From assembly GCA_947178105.1 (NCBI GenBank), contig CAMWXD010000022.1, positions 1-58,280 on the forward strand: DNA of 58,280 nt, read 5' to 3'. The stretch is from an uncultured Eubacterium sp. (GTDB taxonomy: Bacteria; Bacillota; Clostridia; Lachnospirales; Lachnospiraceae). The position numbers and the translations under genes were made by a program. Below, one piece after another: positions 52,191 to 58,280 of the stretch. Within the stretch, counting starts at the first letter, position 1; the number at the start of each line of letters is the position of its first letter. The notes below the pieces were generated by a model. That model worked only from the letters and a program-made list of their open reading frames with translations, was not told where the DNA came from and made no database searches.

Positions 52191-53186
52191 TTAATCGTCA
52201 TCGCGTTTTCCGGCTAAAAATTCTACAAATTTCCCTGTGCCCACTGCAACGCAGGTCATCGGTTCCTCTGCGGTCATCGTATTGATTCCCGTCTTTTCTT
52301 CAATCAGCTCTTCCAGCCCGCGCAGCAGCGCCCCGCCGCCTGTCAGCACAATCCCACGGTCCGCCACATCGGCGGCAAGCTCCGGCGGCGTCTTTTCCAG
52401 CACGCTGTGGACTGCTTCTACGATTTGCAGCGTTGCTTCCCGCAGCGCTTCTTCAGTCTCCTCGGAAGATACCGTTACCGTTTTCGGCAGCCCGGTCACC
52501 AGGTTCCTGCCGCGCACATCAATCGTTTCCGGCTGTGCCAGCGGATAGCAGGTGCCGATTTTGATTTTAATATCCTCCGCCGTACGCTCCCCGATCAGCA
52601 GGTTATGCTTCTTGCGCATGTACCGGACAATCGCCTCGTCAAAATCATCTCCCGCAATCTTAATGGAAGTACTGACTACAGAGCCGCCTAAGGAAATGAC
52701 CGCAATATCCGCCGTACCGCCGCCGATATCCACAATCATATTTCCGCATGGCCTGGAAATATCGATTCCTGCGCCGATCGCTGCCGCAATCGGCTCTTCG
52801 ATAATCATTACCTCTCTGGCGCCCGCCTGGTAAGTCGCGTCTTCCACCGCCTTTTTTTCCACCTCGGTAACGCCGCTCGGCACACACACACTGATACGCG
52901 GCTTGCGGAAGCTCTTTTTTCCAAGCGCTTTCTGAATAAAATATTTAATCATCTTTTCTGTCACTGTATAGTCCGAAATAACGCCCTGGCGCAGCGGACG
53001 GACAGCAACAATATTGCCCGGCGTACGTCCGAGCATCAGCCGCGCTTCTTCCCCGATTGCTTTTATCTTATTCGTATCCCGGTCAAACGCTACTACTGAA
53101 GGCTCTTTTAACACAACGCCTTTCCCTTTAATATAAACTAAAATACTGGCTGTTCCTAAATCAATTCCAATATCTGCTCCCATCAT
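52191..53186 (-). CDS. mbl: MreB/Mbl family actin-like cell-shape protein
   Basis: A 331-residue bacterial actin. ADIGIDLGTASILVY is phosphate loop 1, VDIGGGTADIAVISLGG is phosphate loop 2, and IVLTGGGALLRGLEELI closes the nucleotide site. It forms membrane-bound filaments that direct lateral wall synthesis. Place before flhO and flhP identifies it as the Mbl-type copy, not the mreBCD copy. It heads the operon behind a predicted sigma-A promoter and a leader of about 270 bases. Confidence 0.93.
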   Translation of the reverse strand: MMGADIGIDLGTASILVYIKGKGVVLKEPSVVAFDRDTNKIKAIGEEARLMLGRTPGNIVAVRPLRQGVISDYTVTEKMIKYFIQKALGKKSFRKPRISVCVPSGVTEVEKKAVEDATYQAGAREVMIIEEPIAAAIGAGIDISRPCGNMIVDIGGGTADIAVISLGGSVVSTSIKIAGDDFDEAIVRYMRKKHNLLIGERTAEDIKIKIGTCYPLAQPETIDVRGRNLVTGLPKTVTVSSEETEEALREATLQIVEAVHSVLEKTPPELAADVADRGIVLTGGGALLRGLEELIEEKTGINTMTAEEPMTCVAVGTGKFVEFLAGKRDDD

Positions 53187-53503
53187 GTACAGATATCCCC
53201 TTTCATCTCGTCTTTTTCTGCATTTTTATGTCACATATTGTATTCGTTATTCAGGCGCTCCTTTTGGGCTGTGCCTGCGGATATGCTATCATCTATTTTG
53301 CCATATTAACTCCTATTATATACAATAAATTCCATTTTTCCTAGCACTTTTTTAATTTTCACAAATATTTAATTATTTTGTAAAATCTGGCATATTTTTT
53401 GTGCAGTTTTTACCATTACAGAAATCAAACAAATAATCCGAAGATCCTGGGGTGCACATTTATCTTATTATAGACAATCTCAGGCAAAAAATCAATGGAG
53501 GAT
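53187..53503 (-). other. Leader region of the mbl operon
   Basis: A 317-base gap, AT-rich in its middle, between uvrA and mbl. It holds the promoter at 53467-53495 and a second TATAAT-like box (in GTATATAATAGG, near 53320) without a good -35. No gene, riboswitch or strong hairpin is seen. Confidence 0.5.
53467..53495 (-). promoter_or_regulatory. Sigma-A promoter upstream of mbl
   Basis: TTGATT (53490-53495) and a perfect TATAAT (53467-53472) are 17 bases apart on the minus strand, just past the uvrA stop codon. It would drive mbl, flhO, flhP and the rod-binding gene. Confidence 0.6.
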
Positions 53504-56353
53504 TCAGGAATTTACGCCTAACCATTTTTTTACATACTGCCCTGTATAAGATTCCGGTATTTGCGCCACTTCCTCCGGCGTCCCGTAGGCAATGACCGTA
53601 CCGCCGCCGTCGCCGCCTTCCGGCCCCATGTCGATAATATAATCCGCCGTCTTTATGACATCCAGATTATGCTCGATCACAATCACCGTGTTGCCGCCTT
53701 CTGCCAGGCGCTGCAAAATCTGGGTCAGCTTGTGGACGTCTGCAAAGTGCAGCCCCGTTGTCGGCTCATCCAAAATATAGACCGTCTTTCCGGTGCTGCG
53801 CCGGCTCAGCTCCGTAGCAAGCTTGATCCGCTGCGCTTCTCCGCCCGACAGCTCTGTGGACGGCTGCCCAAGCTTAATATACGATAAGCCGACGTCGTAT
53901 AAGGTCTGGATTTTCCGCTCGATCGACGGGATATTTTCAAAAAAGCCAAGCGCCTCCTCCACCGTCATATCCAGCACATCATAGATGCTCTTTCCTTTGT
54001 ATTTTACTTCCAGCGTCTCCCGGTTATAGCGCTTTCCCTGGCAGACTTCACACGGGACATAAACGTCCGGCAGAAAATGCATTTCGATTTTCAGGATGCC
54101 GTCCCCGGAGCAGGCTTCACAGCGCCCGCCTTTCACATTAAAGCTGAAACGCCCTTTTTTATAGCCTTTTGCCTTTGCATCCGGCGTCGCGGCAAACAGG
54201 TCGCGGATCAAATCAAACACACCCGTATACGTCGCCGGGTTGGAGCGCGGCGTCCGCCCGATCGGAGACTGGTCAATATCGATCACCTTGTCCAACTGCT
54301 CCAGCCCAAGTATTTTATCATGCTTTCCCGGAATACACCTGGCGCGGTTTAACTTCCTTGCCATTGCTTTGTATAAGATCTCATTTGTCAGCGAGCTTTT
54401 TCCAGAGCCGGACACGCCTGTAATGCAGGTCATAATGCCAAGCGGTATATCCACACTGATATTTTTTAAATTGTTCTCCTTTGCGCCCTTTACCGTGATC
54501 CAGCCTGTCGGTTCTTTGCGTTTTGCAGGCACCGGAATCTGAATGCGCCCGCTTAAATATGCCCCGGTGATGGAATCCTGGTTTGCCATAATTTCTTCCG
54601 CCGTACCAGTCGCAATCACCTCTCCGCCATGCTCGCCGGCGCCAGGGCCGATGTCCACGATAAAATCCGCCGACCGCATGGTATCCTCGTCATGCTCTAC
54701 GACAATCAGCGTATTTCCAAGATCTCTTAAGTTTTTGAGCGCCGCAAGCAGCTTGTCATTGTCACGCTGATGCAGCCCGATGCTCGGCTCGTCCAAAATA
54801 TATGCCACGCCGACAAGGCCGGATCCGATCTGCGTGGCAAGCCGGATGCGCTGCGCTTCCCCGCCCGATAAAGTGCCGGTCGCCCGTCCAAGCGACAGGT
54901 AGTCCAGCCCGACCTCCACAAGAAACCCGACTCTTGCGCGGATTTCCCGGATGATCTGTGCGCCGATCATTTCCTGCTGCTTTGTCAGCGGCAGGTTTGC
55001 CATAAACTGCTGCAAATTTTTAATCGAAAGATTTGTGACCTCATAAATATTTTTGTCATGGATCGTGACCGCAAGCGCTTCTTTTTTCAGCCTCTGTCCA
55101 CGGCACGCCTTACATGGCGTGACCCGCATAAATTCTTCATACTGCTGCTTCATCGTGTCCGAGCCTGTCTCGCGGTACCTGCGCCCGACATTCTTAATCA
55201 GCCCTTCAAACTGGACGTCATAGACCCCCTCTCCGCGCTGCCCGCGGTAATGCACCTTTACCTCCCTGTCAGCGCCGTTAATAAGCATATCGCGCACTTC
55301 ATCCGAGAGCTGCTCATACGGCGTATCCAAATCAAAACCATATGCCTGCGACAGTGCTTTTAACGTGGCATACGTATAGCTGGCAAGATCCGTGCAGGAC
55401 TGCCAGCCGGTTACCTGGATCGCGCCCTGCGCAATGCTTAACGATGGATCTGGTATCATCAGTCCTTCATCAAATTCCATTTTATAACCAAGCCCAAAGC
55501 AGTCTGGGCACGCGCCGAACGGGTTGTTAAAAGAAAAACTGCGCGGCTCGATTTCGTCCACGCTGATGCCGCAGTCCGGGCACGAAAAGCTGTCCGAAAA
55601 CTGCACGGTTTGCTGATTTTGCCCAGGCTTTTGCACTTCTACCATCACCAGTCCGTCCGCCAGCTCCAGCACGCTTTCCAGAGAATCTGCGAGCCGCTTT
55701 TCTATGCCTTCTTTTACAATCAGGCGGTCTACAACGATCTCAATATTATGCTTTTTATTTTTCTCCAGCGGTATTTCTTCGGTCAGCTCATACATATTGC
55801 TATCCGCAATCACCCGCACATAGCCGCTGCGCTTTGCCTGCTCCAACAGCTTTTGGTGCGTCCCCTTCCTGCCGCGCACAACCGGCGCAAGGAGCTGTAT
55901 TTTTGTCCGCTGCGGCAGCTCCATAATCAGATCCACCATCTGGTCTACCGTCTGCTTTTTGATCTCCTTCCCGCACTTTGGGCAGTGCGGAATGCCGATC
56001 CGCGCATACAGCAGGCGGAAATAATCATAGATTTCCGTCACCGTACCGACCGTCGAGCGCGGATTGCGGTTGGTAGACTTCTGGTCAATGGAAATCGCCG
56101 GTGAAAGCCCCTCGATCTTCTCTACATTCGGCTTTTCCGCCTGCCCTAAAAACTGCCTGGCATAAGAAGACAACGACTCCATATAACGGCGCTGGCCTTC
56201 TGCATAAATCGTATCAAATGCAAGCGACGATTTGCCGGAACCGCTCAGCCCGGTCAAGACGACAAATTCATCCCGTGGGATATCCAGGTCAATATTTTTC
56301 AGATTGTGCTCATTTGCACCGCGTATTTTGATATATTTTCTTTCTTTGCCCAT
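53504..56353 (-). CDS. uvrA: Excinuclease ABC subunit A
   Basis: A 949-residue DNA damage sensor of nucleotide excision repair. Two ABC-type ATPase units carry [12 protein letters not shown] and [12 protein letters not shown] as Walker A and two LSGGEAQRI signatures. Zinc-binding cysteine pairs appear near 120 (CPKCG), 255-285 (CPDCG, CPDC), 410 (CKAC) and 740-765 (CEAC, CEVC). Length is normal. UvrA hands damaged DNA to UvrB, encoded 73 bases upstream in the same direction. Confidence 0.98.
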   Translation of the reverse strand: MGKERKYIKIRGANEHNLKNIDLDIPRDEFVVLTGLSGSGKSSLAFDTIYAEGQRRYMESLSSYARQFLGQAEKPNVEKIEGLSPAISIDQKSTNRNPRSTVGTVTEIYDYFRLLYARIGIPHCPKCGKEIKKQTVDQMVDLIMELPQRTKIQLLAPVVRGRKGTHQKLLEQAKRSGYVRVIADSNMYELTEEIPLEKNKKHNIEIVVDRLIVKEGIEKRLADSLESVLELADGLVMVEVQKPGQNQQTVQFSDSFSCPDCGISVDEIEPRSFSFNNPFGACPDCFGLGYKMEFDEGLMIPDPSLSIAQGAIQVTGWQSCTDLASYTYATLKALSQAYGFDLDTPYEQLSDEVRDMLINGADREVKVHYRGQRGEGVYDVQFEGLIKNVGRRYRETGSDTMKQQYEEFMRVTPCKACRGQRLKKEALAVTIHDKNIYEVTNLSIKNLQQFMANLPLTKQQEMIGAQIIREIRARVGFLVEVGLDYLSLGRATGTLSGGEAQRIRLATQIGSGLVGVAYILDEPSIGLHQRDNDKLLAALKNLRDLGNTLIVVEHDEDTMRSADFIVDIGPGAGEHGGEVIATGTAEEIMANQDSITGAYLSGRIQIPVPAKRKEPTGWITVKGAKENNLKNISVDIPLGIMTCITGVSGSGKSSLTNEILYKAMARKLNRARCIPGKHDKILGLEQLDKVIDIDQSPIGRTPRSNPATYTGVFDLIRDLFAATPDAKAKGYKKGRFSFNVKGGRCEACSGDGILKIEMHFLPDVYVPCEVCQGKRYNRETLEVKYKGKSIYDVLDMTVEEALGFFENIPSIERKIQTLYDVGLSYIKLGQPSTELSGGEAQRIKLATELSRRSTGKTVYILDEPTTGLHFADVHKLTQILQRLAEGGNTVIVIEHNLDVIKTADYIIDMGPEGGDGGGTVIAYGTPEEVAQIPESYTGQYVKKWLGVNS

Positions 56354-56380
56354 GTTTTCTTCTCTTCCTCATTTTCTGCG

Positions 56381-56443
56381 CCATTATTTCTGCGCGTCCC
56401 ATCGCATTTTCCTCATAAATGCACCATTATTTCTGCGCGTCCC
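56381..56443. repeat. 20-bp direct repeat at the uvrB 3' end
   Basis: CCATTATTTCTGCGCGTCCC occurs at 56381-56400 and again, 43 bases on, at 56424-56443. The second copy spans the last five codons and stop of uvrB, so the first is a duplicate of that gene end lying in the uvrB-uvrA gap. Confidence 0.85.
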
Positions 56444-58280
56444 GCAGCATCTCCTTTAAATGCATCATCTGGTCACGCAGCTCGGCAGCCGCCTCGAAGT
56501 TTAAGTCCGCAGCCGCGCTTTCCATCTTCTTTTTCACCTGTGCAATCAGCTTTTCCAGCTCCTTGCGGTTCATAGATTCCGGGTCTTTTGCAAAATTCAG
56601 CTCTTCCGCAGCCACCTTTTTCGAAATACTGATTAAATCACGCACTGCTTTTTCAATCGTCTTTGGAGTAATGCCATGCGCTTCGTTATATTTTTGCTGC
56701 AATTCCCGGCGGCGCGCCGTCTCACTGATCGCTGCCTGCATCGAATCCGTAATCTTGTCCGCATACATAATCACATGCCCTTCGCTGTTGCGCGCCGCCC
56801 TGCCGACCGTCTGGATCAGCGAAGTCTCTGAACGCAAAAAACCTTCCTTGTCCGCATCCAGGATCGCTACCAGCGTGATCTCCGGGATATCCAGGCCCTC
56901 ACGCAGCAGGTTAATGCCTACCAGCACATCAAACACATCCAGCCGCAGATCTCTGATAATCTCCGCGCGCTCCAGCGTATCGATATCCGAGTGCAGATAT
57001 TTCACACGGATGCCGACCTCCTGCATATATGCTGTCAAATCTTCCGCCATGCGTTTGGTCAGCGTTGTAATGAGCACCTTATGCTTCTTCGCCGTCTCTT
57101 TATTTACCTCTGAGATCAGGTCATCGATCTGCCCCTCCACCGGACGCACATCGATCTTCGGATCCAAAAGCCCGGTCGGACGGATAATCTGCTCCACACG
57201 CAGCAGCTCATGCTCTTTTTCATAGACATTCGGCGTAGCTGATACAAACAGCATCTGATCAATTTTGGACTCAAATTCCTCAAAATTCAACGGCCGGTTA
57301 TCCTTCGCAGAGGGCAGGCGGAAGCCATAGTCCACCAGCGTAGATTTTCTGGACTGGTCACCTGCATACATGCCCCTGATCTGCGGCACCGTAATATGCG
57401 ACTCATCTATAATAATGAGAAAATCGTCCTTAAAATATTCCATCAATGTCAGCGGCGTCGCGCCAGGAGCAAGCCCCGCAAGATGCCTGGAGTAATTTTC
57501 AATCCCGCTGCAAAACCCCGTTTCCCGCAGCATCTCAATATCAAAATTCGTGCGCTCCGCAATCCGCTGCGCCTCCAGCAGCTTATCCTCGCCTTTAAAA
57601 TACCGGACGCGTTCTTCTAACTCCTTTTCTATCTCCACACAAGCCCGGTTGATCTTTTCCTGCGGAACAACATAATGCGACGCCGGAAAAATGCCGACAT
57701 GCTCCAGAGAAGCCTTCACCTCTCCGGTCAGGACGTCAATCTCCGTGATCCTGTCAATTTCGTCGCCAAAAAATTCTACCCGGATCGCCCGTTCCGCGCT
57801 GCTCGCAGGAATAATTTCCACCACATCTCCGCGCACGCGGAACGTCCCCCGGTGAAAGTCCATCTCATTCCTCGTATACTGAATATCGATCAAGTCGCGG
57901 ATCACATCATCCCTGTCACGAACCATCCCCGGACGCAGCGACACCATCATCCCAAGAAAGTCCTCCGGGCTGCCCAGGCCGTAAATGCACGAAACACTGG
58001 ATATAACGACCACATCCCTGCGCTCAGAAAGCGCCGCAGTCGCAGACAGCCGCAGCTTATCGATCTCTTCATTGACGGAAGAATCCTTTGCGATGTATGT
58101 GTCCGAAGATGGAACGTAGGCTTCGGGCTGGTAGTAATCGTAATAGGAGACGAAATATTCCACGGCATTCTCCGGGAACATCTCCTTGAATTCTCCATAT
58201 AGCTGCGCTGCAAGCGTCTTATTATGGGCGATGACAAGGGTTGGCTTCTGCAAGGCTTGTATCACATTTGCCATTGTGAA
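56427..58280 (-). CDS. uvrB: Excinuclease ABC subunit B, N-terminus cut by window edge
   Basis: At least 617 residues of UvrB, the damage-verifying helicase-like subunit. The frame is open to the right edge and begins within the family's FTMANVI segment, so about 45 residues including the P-loop lie outside. Visible: beta-hairpin region [35 protein letters not shown] (split motifs IIIDESH and PQIRGMY), [29 protein letters not shown] and the C-terminal UVR motif ([16 protein letters not shown]) that binds UvrC. It is the first gene of the uvrB-uvrA unit. The stop codon lies inside a 20-base direct repeat. Confidence 0.97.
   Translation of the reverse strand, partial: FTMANVIQALQKPTLVIAHNKTLAAQLYGEFKEMFPENAVEYFVSYYDYYQPEAYVPSSDTYIAKDSSVNEEIDKLRLSATAALSERRDVVVISSVSCIYGLGSPEDFLGMMVSLRPGMVRDRDDVIRDLIDIQYTRNEMDFHRGTFRVRGDVVEIIPASSAERAIRVEFFGDEIDRITEIDVLTGEVKASLEHVGIFPASHYVVPQEKINRACVEIEKELEERVRYFKGEDKLLEAQRIAERTNFDIEMLRETGFCSGIENYSRHLAGLAPGATPLTLMEYFKDDFLIIIDESHITVPQIRGMYAGDQSRKSTLVDYGFRLPSAKDNRPLNFEEFESKIDQMLFVSATPNVYEKEHELLRVEQIIRPTGLLDPKIDVRPVEGQIDDLISEVNKETAKKHKVLITTLTKRMAEDLTAYMQEVGIRVKYLHSDIDTLERAEIIRDLRLDVFDVLVGINLLREGLDIPEITLVAILDADKEGFLRSETSLIQTVGRAARNSEGHVIMYADKITDSMQAAISETARRRELQQKYNEAHGITPKTIEKAVRDLISISKKVAAEELNFAKDPESMNRKELEKLIAQVKKKMESAAADLNFEAAAELRDQMMHLKEMLRDAQK

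Noticed and set aside
1..58280. Prophage, tRNA or rRNA genes
   Set aside because: No phage structural or integrase genes, no cloverleaf and no rRNA segments were recognised on either strand.

Overview
The window reads as chromosomal DNA of a motile, low-to-mid GC Firmicute of the class Clostridia, most likely Lachnospiraceae. This rests on flagellar rod/hook genes beside an mreB homologue in the order known from Bacillus (mbl-flhO-flhP), a cdaA-cdaR-glmM block, LCP wall ligases, a giant secreted Ig-like surface protein, GGAGG-type ribosome binding sites and Gram-positive style terminators. Nearly every gene lies on the minus strand. The exceptions are a transposase fragment at the left edge and one apparent plus-strand structured RNA.

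Layout by coordinate. 1-1.7 kb: 3' part of an IS4-superfamily transposase and decayed DNA. 1.8-6.7 kb: a 1514-residue secreted surface protein with a long AT-rich leader. 6.7-12.4 kb: an accessory island holding a type III toxin-antitoxin locus (RNA repeats, attenuator, ToxN/CptN-like toxin) and a tightly packed five-gene run: MNT nucleotidyltransferase, HEPN protein, HipA-like kinase, carbamate kinase, AAA/PD-(D/E)XK protein. It is capped by a palindromic MITE-like element. 12.5-18.8 kb: an HtrA protease, an oxidoreductase/AraC pair and a secreted papain-type protease. 18.8-19.1 kb: a free-standing structured RNA with its own consensus promoter and terminator. 19.1-40.6 kb: glmS followed upstream by a long cell-surface polysaccharide cluster: dTDP-rhamnose synthesis (rmlABCD), glycosyltransferases, two initiating sugar-phosphate transferases, an ABC-2 polysaccharide exporter, two LCP ligases, a split multi-span membrane protein and a methyltransferase-kinase-like fusion. 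40.6-46.1 kb: HPr, glmM, cdaR, cdaA and two membrane proteins. 46.3-49.8 kb: a flagellar-region zinc-ribbon protein, comF and recD2. 50-53.2 kb: flagellar rod-binding protein, flhP, flhO, mbl. 53.5 kb to the right edge: uvrA and most of uvrB.

How the parts work together. GlmS and GlmM make the amino-sugar precursor for the wall, and CdaA/CdaR set cyclic di-AMP next to them. The rml enzymes supply dTDP-rhamnose, a phosphoglycosyl transferase starts a lipid-linked glycan, the glycosyltransferases extend it, the ABC pair exports it and the LCP proteins attach it to peptidoglycan. The overall plan resembles the streptococcal rhamnose polysaccharide (rgp) pathway. The MT-kinase fusion recalls WbdD-type chain terminators, which also work with ABC exporters; that link is inference.

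The strongest candidates for something not yet described are the plus-strand RNA at 18.85-19.12 kb, the MNT-HEPN-HipA-ArcC-AAA operon beside the type III toxin-antitoxin locus, the MT-kinase fusion, and the membrane gene divided by one in-frame TAG with an immediate restart. Family names come from motif recognition only; no database search was run.
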